64,000 bases of DNA from Mucilaginibacter sp. PAMC 26640 (GTDB lineage: Bacteria; Bacteroidota; Bacteroidia; Sphingobacteriales; Sphingobacteriaceae), in assembly GCA_001596135.1 (NCBI GenBank), contig CP014773.1, positions 992,001 through 1,056,000 of the forward strand, read 5' to 3'. Of the stretch, positions 9,501 to 17,873 are shown one piece after another; the stretch's first letter is position 1, and the number at the start of each line of letters is the position of its first letter. Under the pieces are notes generated by a model that did not search any database, was not told the origin of the DNA, and worked only from the letters and a program-made list of their open reading frames with translations. The position numbers and the translations under genes are program-made.

Positions 9501-9750
9501 TTTAAGACCTATCCTGATGACTTCATTCGCATTTATACTCGGCCTAATGCCGTTGATGCTTGCTTCCGGGGCAGGTGCGGTGGGTAACAAATCTATCGGT
9601 ACGGGTGCAGTGGGCGGCATGCTCTTCGGCACATTGTTCGGGGTGTTTGTTATCCCGGTACTGTTTATTGTATTCCAGGGTTTACAAGAAAAAATAAGCG
9701 GTAAACCACCGGTTGAACCAGCTACTGATACCCCGGCAGCTGCTCATTAA
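6592..9750 (+). CDS. RND multidrug efflux pump, HAE1 family (AcrB/MexB-like)
   Basis: The 1052-residue inner-membrane proton/drug antiporter has the normal length and twelve membrane segments in two halves. It opens MLKKFIERPVLSTVISVILV. The proton-relay acidic pair sits in TM4 (GIVVDDAIVVVE, D405 and D406) and the TM10 lysine falls at K940, the same positions as in AcrB give or take two residues. The two large periplasmic loops (porter and docking domains) are present. It stops at the base where a possible upstream start of the channel gene begins, so the three genes are one operon. Substrates cannot be read from the sequence. Control is probably by the TetR protein upstream. Confidence 0.97.
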   Translation: MLKKFIERPVLSTVISVILVILGLIGLLTLPITQYPDIAPPQVVVSAGYSGANADVVLTSVIVPLEEQINGVEGMTYMTSTASDDGSAQITVYFALGTNPDIAAVNVQNRVSKATPLLPAAVTQAGVTTQKQQSSNIMIFSLSSTNKSYDQTFLQNYANINLLPQIKRISGVGDATAFGSKDYSMRIWLKPSVMASYHLIPDDINAALAEQNVDAAPGKVGENDNQSYQYTLKYKGRLKTVADFQNIVIKSTSTGQTLLLKDVARLELGSLNYTGNTYTDGHPSIGIAISQVAGSNAHSLIQQCEATIKAASKSFPPGVHYTSLLNANDFLDESISKVIHTLIEAFILVFIVVLIFLQDFRSTLIPAIAVPVAIVGTFFFLNLFGFTINLLTLFALVLAIGIVVDDAIVVVEAVHAKLDAGAVSAKEATVSAMNDISGAIVSITLVMAAVFIPVSFISGSSGVFYKQFGLTLAIAIIISAVNALTLSPALCALFLKPHPEGEHKDAGFLQRFYTAFNTGFESVTNKYKNSVHFLIGKKWIAGLIILVFSGIFYILMKTTATAFVPNEDQGVLFANISLPVGSSLDRSAATAKEVEGIIKKLPQVASTLTITGQSFIAGAGGSYAMIVVKLKPWDQRRGKGEDIGSITGQLFGMTAGIKNAQVIFFAPPTLQGFGTSSGFEFQLQDKTGGDINKFSNVSTSFLAALSKRPEIQYATTSFNTTFPQYMINVNVAKCKQAGVTVSRVLSTLEGYYGGVYASNFNEFGKQYRVMIQADATYRGTTASLNDIYVRADSSSTMAPISEFVTLKKVYGPQAIKRFNLFTSIAIQGAPNAGFSSGDAIKAIEEVGAKTLPVGYSYEYSGLTREEIAGGSQTVYIFMLCLVFVYFLLSAQYESYILPFAVLLSLPVGLAGAFVFAKLFNVQNNIYLQITLIMLIGLLAKNAILIVEFAVARRKHGLSLADAAIEGATARLRPILMTSFAFILGLMPLMLASGAGAVGNKSIGTGAVGGMLFGTLFGVFVIPVLFIVFQGLQEKISGKPPVEPATDTPAAAH

Positions 9751-9773
9751 TGATCTTCATATTAACAGAAATA

Positions 9774-11171
9774 ATGAAAACAACATATTATTTATTCATG
9801 CTGGCAGGGTTGCTCACCATTGCATCCTGCAAAGTTTCAAAAACTTACAAGCGACCTGATGTTAAGGCTCAAAATCTATACAGGGATAGTACCACATCTG
9901 ATACAACATCGATCGCTAAATTGCCCTGGCGAAAATTATTTGCTGATACCGTGCTGCAAAATTTAATACAGGAAGGCATTGACCACAACCTGAACCTCCA
10001 AAATGCGGTGCTGAAAATAGCGGAGGCGGATGCTACTTTAAGGCAGACCAAAGCTGCCTATTTCCCTACCTTGGATGCAGGGGTGAGCGCAACTAAAACC
10101 AAAACCTCACAGGCTGCTCTTAATTTTCCGGCAGGGGTGGGTATAAACCTTAATACGATAACGTACCAGGCACAATTCAGCGCCAGTTGGACGGTTAATG
10201 TATGGGGACAACTCAGCAGCCTGAAACGCCAGGCGATAGCTAATTTTTTACAGAGTGATGCCTCTAAACGGGCGGTGCAAACGCAACTGATTGCTGATAT
10301 TGCTACGAACTATTATATACTATTATCTTACGACCAACAATTAGCCATCACTAAACAGAGTGTAAAAAACTATATCCAGGATGTTGAAACCAACAAAGCG
10401 CTGTTAGAAGGCAATGTGGTTACCGGAGCTTCAGTGGTACAAAGCGAGGCCAACCGCTACGCAGCAGAGATCACGATACCAGACTTGGAACAGCAAATAC
10501 GGGAGACAGAAAACGCGCTTTGTATTTTACTTTCCCGCCCTGCGGGCGCAGTTAAACGCGCTACCCTGGCCGATCAAAAACCGCTTGAAAACATCACTGC
10601 GGGTTTATCTACCCAGCTATTGCGTAACCGCCCGGACATTCAGCAATCGGAATTTTCTTTTATGGCAGCTTTTGAAAATACGAATGTGGCACACTCTTAT
10701 TTTTACCCAACGCTAACCATTACTGCCGAGGGTGGCTTATCCAGTTTGCAATTAAAAAACTTGTTTGATAATTCCATTTTTTACAACCTGATTGGCGGAT
10801 TAACCCAGCCTATATTTAACCAGGGGAAAAACAAGTCTCGTTACCGCATTGCAAAAGCACAACAACTGGAAGCCCTTAACACCTACCAGCAAACTATACT
10901 AACGGCAGGGCAGGAAGTAGCCAACGCGCTTTACGCTTACAAAACTTCAATTAAAAAGCAGGAACTACGGAAAAAGGAACTGGATGCCTTACAGAAATCT
11001 GTAGAATATACGAAGCAGTTACTTACCTATAGCTCGGCTACGAATTACATAGATGTATTAACATCCGAACAAAACTTACTGGCAGCGCAGCTGGCCGGCG
11101 TAAACGACAGGGCGCAGCAGGTGCAGGCAATTGTAACCTTGTATAGCTCCTTAGGCGGAGGGTGGCAATAA
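9774..11171 (+). CDS. RND efflux outer-membrane channel (TolC/OprM family), lipoprotein
   Basis: This outer-membrane factor completes the tripartite pump. I place the start at 9774, giving MKTTYYLFMLAGLLTIASC, a clean lipoprotein signal with the lipobox Cys at residue 19. An upstream in-frame ATG at 9750 would add eight hydrophobic residues and spoil the signal. The body has the two OEP repeats: the first with LIQEGIDHNLNLQNAVLKIA, the second with RNRPDIQQSEF and the conserved GGLTQPIFNQGKNKSRYRIA stretch. Length about 465 residues, normal for the NodT/OprM group. A terminator lies 57 bases downstream. Confidence 0.95.
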   Translation: MKTTYYLFMLAGLLTIASCKVSKTYKRPDVKAQNLYRDSTTSDTTSIAKLPWRKLFADTVLQNLIQEGIDHNLNLQNAVLKIAEADATLRQTKAAYFPTLDAGVSATKTKTSQAALNFPAGVGINLNTITYQAQFSASWTVNVWGQLSSLKRQAIANFLQSDASKRAVQTQLIADIATNYYILLSYDQQLAITKQSVKNYIQDVETNKALLEGNVVTGASVVQSEANRYAAEITIPDLEQQIRETENALCILLSRPAGAVKRATLADQKPLENITAGLSTQLLRNRPDIQQSEFSFMAAFENTNVAHSYFYPTLTITAEGGLSSLQLKNLFDNSIFYNLIGGLTQPIFNQGKNKSRYRIAKAQQLEALNTYQQTILTAGQEVANALYAYKTSIKKQELRKKELDALQKSVEYTKQLLTYSSATNYIDVLTSEQNLLAAQLAGVNDRAQQVQAIVTLYSSLGGGWQ

Positions 11172-11227
11172 GCCTAATACAAATTTTAGCTATCTAAATC
11201 CGGTCTAGCTAATCCCGAAACCAAAAA

Positions 11228-11258
11228 GGCCTTGAATCATTAGATTTGAGGCCTTTTT
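11228..11258 (+). terminator. Terminator after the efflux operon
   Basis: Stem GGCCTTGAATC / GATTTGAGGCC with an ATTA loop, followed by five T. The stem sequence is nearly the same as that of the terminator after tRNA-fMet copy 2 (902-931). Confidence 0.8.
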
Positions 11259-11346
11259 AATACTCCGAAATTCAGCATAAATAATAAGAGTTCTGTTTTG
11301 GCATTGGCACATTTGACAGGTTGTTACGAAACACCAATAAGCACCA

Positions 11347-11377
11347 AGCAAAAAGGGACAGCTTTCGCCGTCCCTTT
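11347..11377 (-). terminator. Terminator after infB
   Basis: Read on the minus strand, AAAGGGAC pairs with GTCCCTTT around a small inner GC pair, followed by a T tract. It lies 23 bases beyond the infB stop. Confidence 0.65.
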
Positions 11378-11399
11378 GATATGATCTAAACAAATTCGA

Positions 11400-14300
11400 T
11401 TAAGCCAGCTTGCGCTTCACTTCTACATTTTCGTATGCTTCTACTATATCGCCTACTTCAATGTTGTTATAGTTGTTGATGTTCAAACCGCACTCGTATC
11501 CGGTTGCAACTTCTTTCACATCATCTTTAAAGCGTTTCAATGATGCCAGTTCACCAGTATGGATAACCACACCATCACGAATGATGCGGATCTTACTGTT
11601 ACGGGTGATCTTACCATCTAACACCATACAACCTGCAATGGTACCAACCTTGCTGATCTTGAACACATCGCGGATCTCCACGTTGGCAACAATCTTCTCT
11701 TCAAAGGTTGGTGCAAGCATACCTTCCATCGCCGCCTTGATCTCGTTGATCGCATCGTAGATGATTGAGTATAACCTGATGTCGATCTGTTCGGCTTCAG
11801 CCAGTTTACGCGCACTTCCCGAAGGACGTACCTGGAAACCGATAATGATCGCATCTGATGCAGACGCTAACAATACATCGCTTTCGGAGATCTGACCAAC
11901 TGCTTTGGAAATGATGTTCACCTGGATCTGCTCGGTAGACAGTTTCAGCAATGAATCTGACAAGGCCTCGATAGAACCATCCACGTCACCCTTAACAATA
12001 ATGTTAAGTTCCTTAAAGTTACCCACTGCCAAACGGCGGCCGATCTCATCAAGTGTAATGTGTTTCTGGGTACGTAAACCTTGCTCGCGCTGTAATTGTA
12101 AACGTTTATTTGCAATTTCACGTGCTTCAACTTCGCTTTCCAGTGCGTTAAACTTATCACCCGCCGTTGGTGCTCCCTGCATACCCAGCACCTGTACCGG
12201 TGTTGATGGGCCTGCAGATTCTACCCGCTGGCCACGCTCGTTGGTTAATGCCTTAACACGGCCGCTGTAGCAACCTGCTAATATTGGGTCGCCCACTTTT
12301 AAGCGTCCTGCCTGTACCAATACTGTTGTAACAATACCACGGCCTTTATCCAGTGCAGATTCAATTACCGTACCTACGGCGCGTTTGTTAGGGTTAGCGG
12401 TAAGCTCCAGCAATTCTGCCTCAAGCAATACTTTCTCTAACAACAACTCAATATTTAACCCTGTTTTGGCCGATATTTCCTGGGTTTGGTATTTACCACC
12501 CCATTCTTCCACCAAAATATTCATGGCTGATAACTGCTCACGGATCTTATCCGCATTAGCACCCGGCCTGTCTATCTTATTGAATGCAAAAATGATTGGT
12601 GCGCCGGCAGCCTGTGCGTGGTTTATGGCCTCGCGGGTTTGCGGCATCACGCTGTCATCAGCAGCAATTACAATGATAACAATATCTGTTACCTGTGCAC
12701 CCCTTGCACGCATGGCGGTAAACGCCTCGTGACCCGGTGTATCCAGGAAGGTGATCTTTCCTTTATCATCCGGCAATGTTACTTCGTATGCGCCGATGTG
12801 CTGGGTTATACCCCCTGCTTCACCACCGATAACGTTTGTTTTGCGGATAAAATCCAATAAAGATGTTTTACCATGATCCACGTGACCCATAATGGTTACG
12901 ATAGGAGCACGAGAGATCAACTGCGCCGGATCATCCGGTGTATCTAAATTGGCCTCTTCATCCTGTGGTTTTACAAACTCTACCTGGAAACCAAACTCAT
13001 CAGCAACAATGCTTAAAGTTTCGGCGTCCAAACGCTGGTTGATGGATACGAACATACCCAAACTCATACAAGTTGAGATGATCTGCGTAACGGATACATC
13101 CATCATGAGAGCCAATTCGTTTGCCGTAACAAACTCGGTAACCTTCAACACTTTGGATTGAGCATCCTGCTCCATTGCCAGTTCCTCTGCAGTAGCAGCA
13201 ACATCGTCACGTTTTTGACGACGGAACTTAGCGCGCTGTGCAAATTTACCGCTCTTACCTGCACCGCTTAAACGTGCAAGGGTAGCTTTGATCTGATCCT
13301 GGATATCTTTTTCTGATGGCTCTTCCTTAGGACCTGTACTTGGGGCCGCATTTCTGTTACCACCTCTAAAGTCCGGACGATTACCAGCGCCACCACCCGG
13401 AGGGCCTGCCGGCCTGTTCCTGAAATCGGGGCGATTAGGGTTGATTGGCCCGCTTGGCGGTGCCTGCTGCCCGGTTGTGTTGTTACCACCACCCGGACCG
13501 CCTCCCTGGCTATCTTTACGTTTACGTTTACGTTTTTGGTCTGCAGCGCTGCCGGCCGCACTTGATGATGAAGCAACCGGACCGCCACGTTTAGGGGCGC
13601 TAACCGGTAACTGGATCTTGCCGATGATTTTCGGCCCGCTTAAGCGCTCTGCACTGGCACGGATCACATCGTCGCCCTCCTCTACAGGTGCTGTTACTAC
13701 CGCCGCAGGTTCGGCCTGAACCGGAGCCGGAGGGGTGACAACTACAGGTGCTTCTGCAACCGGGGCAGGTTCGGGTGCTTTTGGCGCTTCAACCTTTGGT
13801 GCTTCTGCAACCGGGGCAGGTTCGGGCGCTTTTGGCGCTTCAACCTTTGGCGCTTCCGCAACAACTGGTGCCGGAACTTCCGCAACAGGCTCAGGCGCTT
13901 TCGGCACCTCTACCTTTGGCACTTCAACTTTAGGTGCTTCAACTTTAGGCGCTTCAACCTTGGGTACTTCTGCAACCGGGGCAGGCACCTCTTTAACAGG
14001 TTCAGCCGCTTTCGGTGCTTCTGCAGGTTTGCCGCTTAAATTGTTAAGGTCAATTTTACCCACAATCTTAACTCCGGGTAGCCCTTCGCTACTGCGCTCT
14101 TCTGCTTTTGGCTGCACAGTTTCTGCCGGCTTTGGCTTCTCAGCCGGTGCCGAAGAAAAATGACCTGTATTTTTGATCAGAATTTCTTCGTTCTCGAAAT
14201 CTCTCGAACGGCGGTTTTCCACAGGTTTTTCAGGAGCCTGTCCGGGCTCATCTTTCCTGATCTTACCAATGCTGATCTGTTTGGCCTCTTCCTTAATAAT

Positions 14301-14474
14301 TTTATCAACAGCAAACTCCTTCAACAAGGTAGTGTACATGTCGTTGTCCAGCTTGGCCATCGGATGTTTATCAACCTTGTAGCCTTTAGTAGCTAAGAAA
14401 TCGACAAGGGTACCCATACCGATGTTCAGTTCTTTTACTGCCTTAATTAATTTTATTGATTTGTCTTCTGACAT
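11400..14474 (-). CDS. infB: Translation initiation factor IF-2
   Basis: IF-2 is the GTPase that brings initiator tRNA to the 30S P site. The 1024-residue protein has an N-terminal IF2-N-like module ([20 protein letters not shown]), then about 320 residues of low complexity. That linker is dominated by tandem [17 protein letters not shown]-type units (residues ~150-270) and a Gly/Arg/Asn-rich stretch. The second IF2-N module, the G domain ([12 protein letters not shown] near residue 528, [12 protein letters not shown]), domain II and the fMet-tRNA-binding C domain ending VKRKLA follow. It is the last gene of the rimP-nusA-infB operon. The linker is long but typical for Bacteroidota. Confidence 0.97.
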   Translation of the reverse strand: MSEDKSIKLIKAVKELNIGMGTLVDFLATKGYKVDKHPMAKLDNDMYTTLLKEFAVDKIIKEEAKQISIGKIRKDEPGQAPEKPVENRRSRDFENEEILIKNTGHFSSAPAEKPKPAETVQPKAEERSSEGLPGVKIVGKIDLNNLSGKPAEAPKAAEPVKEVPAPVAEVPKVEAPKVEAPKVEVPKVEVPKAPEPVAEVPAPVVAEAPKVEAPKAPEPAPVAEAPKVEAPKAPEPAPVAEAPVVVTPPAPVQAEPAAVVTAPVEEGDDVIRASAERLSGPKIIGKIQLPVSAPKRGGPVASSSSAAGSAADQKRKRKRKDSQGGGPGGGNNTTGQQAPPSGPINPNRPDFRNRPAGPPGGGAGNRPDFRGGNRNAAPSTGPKEEPSEKDIQDQIKATLARLSGAGKSGKFAQRAKFRRQKRDDVAATAEELAMEQDAQSKVLKVTEFVTANELALMMDVSVTQIISTCMSLGMFVSINQRLDAETLSIVADEFGFQVEFVKPQDEEANLDTPDDPAQLISRAPIVTIMGHVDHGKTSLLDFIRKTNVIGGEAGGITQHIGAYEVTLPDDKGKITFLDTPGHEAFTAMRARGAQVTDIVIIVIAADDSVMPQTREAINHAQAAGAPIIFAFNKIDRPGANADKIREQLSAMNILVEEWGGKYQTQEISAKTGLNIELLLEKVLLEAELLELTANPNKRAVGTVIESALDKGRGIVTTVLVQAGRLKVGDPILAGCYSGRVKALTNERGQRVESAGPSTPVQVLGMQGAPTAGDKFNALESEVEAREIANKRLQLQREQGLRTQKHITLDEIGRRLAVGNFKELNIIVKGDVDGSIEALSDSLLKLSTEQIQVNIISKAVGQISESDVLLASASDAIIIGFQVRPSGSARKLAEAEQIDIRLYSIIYDAINEIKAAMEGMLAPTFEEKIVANVEIRDVFKISKVGTIAGCMVLDGKITRNSKIRIIRDGVVIHTGELASLKRFKDDVKEVATGYECGLNINNYNNIEVGDIVEAYENVEVKRKLA

Positions 14475-14532
14475 TTATTATTATTTCTCTGCTAATTATC
14501 GCAAAAATACGATTTTATTTTGCTATTTCTGA

Positions 14533-15768
14533 TTATTCAAACTCAGCTTGCAGAATTGATAGCACATCTTTTACTGTTTCTTCTTCTAAATCGGTACGTT
14601 TTACCAATTCGCCAACGGATAATGCCAAAACCGATTTCGCGGTATCTAAGCCTATACGTTTAAATTCATCCAGTATCCAGCTTTCAATCTCATCTGAGAA
14701 TTCTTCAATATCCACATCCTCATCGTGTTCATCAGCCTCCCGGTAAACATCGATTTCGTATCCTGTCAATTTACCTGCCAACTTTATGTTATGGCCACCA
14801 CGACCGATAGCTAATGATACCTGATCAGGTTTTAAGTATACTGCAGCGGTTTTTTTCTCATCGTCTAATTTGATCGAAGTGATCTTGGCAGGCGATAAAG
14901 CACGCTGTATGTACAGTTGTATATTATTTGTGTAGTTAATAACGTCAATGTTCTCGTTTTTCAGCTCGCGAACAATACCATGGATACGAGACCCTTTCAT
15001 ACCTACGCAGGCACCAACCGGATCGATACGGTCATCGTAAGATTCTACCGCAACTTTAGCTCTTTCACCCGGTTCGCGAACGATCTTTTTGATCGTGATC
15101 AAACCATCAAAGATCTCCGGAACCTCCATCTCGAACAAACGCTGTAAAAATTCAGGCGCTGTACGTGATATGATGATCTTGGGATTGCTGTTCAGCATAT
15201 CAACCTTACTGATGATGGCACGTACGCTGTCACCCTTCTTAAAGTAATCTGCCGGGATCTGCTCGGTTTTAGGCAATAATAACTCGTTGCCTTCATCATC
15301 CAAAACTAAGGTTTCCTTTTTCCAAACCTGGTAAACTTCGCCGGTAACAATTTCACCAACGCGGTCTTTATATTTCTTGAAGATCTCGTCTTTCTCCAGC
15401 TCCAGAATTTTTGATACCAGGGTTTGGCGCGCAGCTAAAATAGCGCGGCGGCCAAAGCTTTCTAAAGTAATCTGCTCAATCTGCTCATCACCAATCTCCA
15501 GGTCGGCATCAAATGCTTTAGCTTCTATTAATTCAACCTCAAGGTCATCATCTTCGCTAAAACCATCTTCAACTACAACACGTGTGCGCCAAATTTCTAA
15601 GTCACCGTTGTCGGTGTTTACAATTACGTCGCAGTTTTCATCCGTACCGTACTTTTTCCTGATCATGCTTCTGAAAACGTCTTCCAGTACGCTCATCATG
15701 GTTGGGCGGTCGATGTTCTTGAAATCTTTAAATTCCTGAAAAGAATCAATTAAATTAATATTGCTCAT
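14533..15768 (-). CDS. nusA: Transcription termination/antitermination factor NusA
   Basis: The 411-residue protein has the NusA N-terminal RNA polymerase-binding domain, an S1 domain (GEIVTGEVYQVWKKETLVLD), and two KH domains (including DPVGACVGMKGSRIHGIVRE and VSLAIGRGGHNIKLAGKLTG). It has only a short acidic tail with a single degenerate repeat, so the paired AR repeats of E. coli NusA are absent, as usual in Bacteroidota. It sits between rimP and infB (58 bases before infB), the standard order of this operon. Confidence 0.97.
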   Translation of the reverse strand: MSNINLIDSFQEFKDFKNIDRPTMMSVLEDVFRSMIRKKYGTDENCDVIVNTDNGDLEIWRTRVVVEDGFSEDDDLEVELIEAKAFDADLEIGDEQIEQITLESFGRRAILAARQTLVSKILELEKDEIFKKYKDRVGEIVTGEVYQVWKKETLVLDDEGNELLLPKTEQIPADYFKKGDSVRAIISKVDMLNSNPKIIISRTAPEFLQRLFEMEVPEIFDGLITIKKIVREPGERAKVAVESYDDRIDPVGACVGMKGSRIHGIVRELKNENIDVINYTNNIQLYIQRALSPAKITSIKLDDEKKTAAVYLKPDQVSLAIGRGGHNIKLAGKLTGYEIDVYREADEHDEDVDIEEFSDEIESWILDEFKRIGLDTAKSVLALSVGELVKRTDLEEETVKDVLSILQAEFE

Positions 15769-15844
15769 TTTTCATTTAAATTATTTTCTCTAATAGGTAA
15801 TGAAGCTAGCATGAGCCTGTTGATTCGGCTGCTCATGATGGTTC

Positions 15845-16309
15845 TTACTTAAATGATATTAAAACTGTTGCCTCTGTTATTTTATCTGTAGGGATAGTGC
15901 TTTCAACAGTCTCCGCCTTTTTCCCTTTTTGTTTTATGGTTTCGTCAATCGTAATCGTTTCCTCACCAGCTTCTTTCAAAACACCTTCGCGCTTGGTGCC
16001 ATCATCCATTTTGATAGCCAGTGATCTGCCGATATTTTTAGCGTATTGCCTTTTCAATGTTAGCGGGGTCTCGATGCCGGGCGATGAAACCTCTAAATTG
16101 TAAGCCTCTTCTATCACATTCTCCTCTTCCAGGTGGAAACCCACATGCCTGCTTATTGCTGCACAATCGGCAATCCCAATCCCGTTATCCCCATCTACCA
16201 AAACAATCAGCTTGCCGTTTGAATGCATTTTTACGTCAACCAAAAATAAATTTGGCATATCGGCAATTTTCTCTTCAACCAGCTCTTTTACTCGTTTTTC
16301 AATATTCAT
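15845..16309 (-). CDS. rimP: Ribosome maturation factor RimP
   Basis: RimP assists 30S assembly. The 154-residue protein has the usual N-terminal alpha/beta domain (LVDVKMHSNGKLIVLVDGDN, then IADCAAISRHVGFHLEEE, then YNLEVSSPGIETPLTLKRQY) and the SH3-like C-terminal domain. It heads the rimP-nusA-infB operon. A bidirectional hairpin terminator just upstream (16341-16368) separates it from the lipoprotein/VapC genes. Confidence 0.96.
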   Translation of the reverse strand: MNIEKRVKELVEEKIADMPNLFLVDVKMHSNGKLIVLVDGDNGIGIADCAAISRHVGFHLEEENVIEEAYNLEVSSPGIETPLTLKRQYAKNIGRSLAIKMDDGTKREGVLKEAGEETITIDETIKQKGKKAETVESTIPTDKITEATVLISFK

Positions 16310-16340
16310 TATCGGTTTTGATAATTTGATTGATAAAATA

Positions 16341-16368
16341 AAAGAGGGGACAAATGCCCCCTCTTTTT
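16341..16368. terminator. Bidirectional terminator between the 16.4-kb lipoprotein gene and rimP
   Basis: AAAGAGGGG and CCCCTCTTTTTT pair around a short loop. T tracts lie on both strands. It terminates the minus-strand genes coming from 16.8-17.4 kb. Confidence 0.75.
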
Positions 16369-16411
16369 TAATTCAGATGCAAATGTACAAAATATTTTCC
16401 AATCCAAGCGC

Positions 16412-16840
16412 TTATTGCTTAAAAATCAAATCGGTAAATTGAATTTTGCCGAGCTGCCTGCTCCCGCTCAGGAAGCTGGTGGGCTTTGCATTATCATCTA
16501 CATGGTGCCAACGCACAAAGTAGTTTTGCCCTTTAACAAAAGGGGTATCTGGCGTAAAAACAAGCGCGTTACCCGCCACCCGGTATTGCCCGGGTTGTTC
16601 GGGCTGAAAAGTTTTTAAATCAGTATCGGCAGGCATCCGGTAAACCGGCACCAGGCCCAGCCATCCATTTCCCGTGCTATCACGGCTGATCTCCCCCATA
16701 ACAGATGGATCGAGCCCTGTAAATTGCAGGGATTGTTTGTTATTGATCAGGGCTATGTGGATATTTACATGCGTCTTCTGGGGCGAAGAGCAGCAACTTA
16801 ATCCAAATACTAAAATAGCTATCAGTAAACTCTTTATCAT
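16412..16840 (-). CDS. Small lipoprotein of unknown function
   Basis: The 142-residue product begins MIKSLLIAILVFGLSCC, a lipoprotein signal with the lipobox at residue 16 or 17. The mature part has no family I recognise. It contains GENALVFTPDTPF-like beta segments and a YFVRWHHVDD stretch, so it is probably all-beta. Its start overlaps the end of the VapC-like gene by four bases. It is thus cotranscribed with a toxin-antitoxin pair, although a functional link is not evident. Confidence 0.75.
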   Translation of the reverse strand: MIKSLLIAILVFGLSCCSSPQKTHVNIHIALINNKQSLQFTGLDPSVMGEISRDSTGNGWLGLVPVYRMPADTDLKTFQPEQPGQYRVAGNALVFTPDTPFVKGQNYFVRWHHVDDNAKPTSFLSGSRQLGKIQFTDLIFKQ

Positions 16841-17232
16841 TGTATAATCTGGACTAATTGCAATCCAATTAATTCAAAGTGTTTATCTGTAGTAAATAAG
16901 GGCAAATTGTTGGCTAAGCTAACTGCTGCAATCCAGATATCATTTTCAGGTATTGGTTTACCTCGTCGTTTTAAATCCGCTTTTATCTCGCCGTAAAGTA
17001 TCGCTGTAGCAGTGTTTACTGCCGTTATTGTGCAGCTTTCTAAAAATGACACGATCTGATTAATATGCTTCGTATGGTTTAAAGAGACGTATGCACCATA
17101 ATAAAGCTCACCAACAGCTATATCGCTAATATAAACACTATCGAATGATTTAATGGTATTAACCACAGCCGCATTACCTCTAAAAAAATCAATAACGACA
17201 CTGGTATCTAAGAAACACTTATTTCCAATCAT
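16837..17232 (-). CDS. vapC: PIN-domain RNase toxin, VapC family
   Basis: The 131-residue PIN protein has the expected acidic residues: the first Asp in FLDTSVVIDFFRG, a Glu in VGELYYGA, a pair in IPENDIWIAAVSL, and the final Asp in LFTTDKHFELI. VapC toxins are Mg-dependent RNases that cut tRNA or rRNA until neutralised by a partner antitoxin. The gene overlaps the preceding small antitoxin-like gene by 14 bases, the classic layout for a type II module. The annotated pair is complete. The RNA target is unknown. Confidence 0.92.
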   Translation of the reverse strand: MIGNKCFLDTSVVIDFFRGNAAVVNTIKSFDSVYISDIAVGELYYGAYVSLNHTKHINQIVSFLESCTITAVNTATAILYGEIKADLKRRGKPIPENDIWIAAVSLANNLPLFTTDKHFELIGLQLVQIIQ

Positions 17233-17443
17233 CTTTATTTATTTGTTCGCAACCATCCCTGATGTTTTTTTCGAACTCATTCAGTTCTTCCTGAGTTAAC
17301 ACATTAGAAAAGTCGCCAAACTTACGCATTGAAATATCTGTGGATTTTGTAAGTATATTTTCAATTTCTTTTAACACTGCATCGTCTTTTTCTTTGATTA
17401 ATGATTCTATGAGATGCAGTTTTTTACTTTCTGTGTATATCAT
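17219..17443 (-). CDS. Probable antitoxin of the VapC-like toxin
   Basis: I choose the ATG at 17443 (MIYTESKKLHLIESLIKEKD). An in-frame ATG 18 bases upstream is possible but adds a hydrophobic stub. The ~74-residue product is highly charged and helical, with LIKEKDDAVLKEIENIL and a C-terminal part rich in Asp/Glu and Asn ending NKDDWK. This resembles small Bacteroidota antitoxins paired with PIN toxins, with no clear AbrB or RHH motif. The function is inferred from position and size. Confidence 0.75.
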   Translation of the reverse strand: MIYTESKKLHLIESLIKEKDDAVLKEIENILTKSTDISMRKFGDFSNVLTQEELNEFEKNIRDGCEQINKDDWK

Positions 17444-17461
17444 ACAAATAATTCCTAACAC

Positions 17462-17873
17462 AAATATAAAGTATAAATTTAAAAATAATATCTATTTGAT
17501 AGATCTGGGCTTCACTCGTTGCTTTAACAAACAAATGAACCGATGACATCGAGATTATACTGGCTACCGAGACTTAAACAGTTTTTATTTTATCTTTTAT
17601 GACACAAACCAGTTCCCAAATAATAATCTTCTGTTCTCAAATCTCATTTTTAGGCGGTTTTGAAAGTGGGATTTTTCACGAACTTGTTTTTGGTAATGCT
17701 ACTCCTGTAATATCTATCGTTGAGAAAGAAACTAATCGCTTTCAGGTGTCGGCATCCTCTTACACGCTCTATTTACAGGCGATAATTTACAAATTAGCTT
17801 TAAGTCGGCATGCTCATATTAAATTTCATTGTTTGCCTATTTTTTGAGTAATTAGAGCAACTAAACCAATATC
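17462..17873. other. Gap of about 410 bases with no convincing gene
   Basis: AT-rich. It separates the divergent antitoxin and TlpA-like genes. An open frame of 82 codons at 17599-17847 has no signal, motif or typical codon pattern and I do not regard it as a gene. No clear promoter box was found. Confidence 0.5.

Noticed and set aside
9750-9773. Start of the outer-membrane channel gene at 9750
   Set aside because: The eight extra residues precede a clean lipoprotein signal that begins at 9774.
13735-14163. Plus-strand Gly/Ala/Thr-rich frame opposite the IF-2 linker
   Set aside because: Simple complement of the Pro/Ala/Lys repeats of infB.
17599-17847. Plus-strand open frame of 82 codons between the antitoxin and the TlpA-like gene
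   Set aside because: No signal, domain, start context or protein-like codon pattern; best seen as intergenic.
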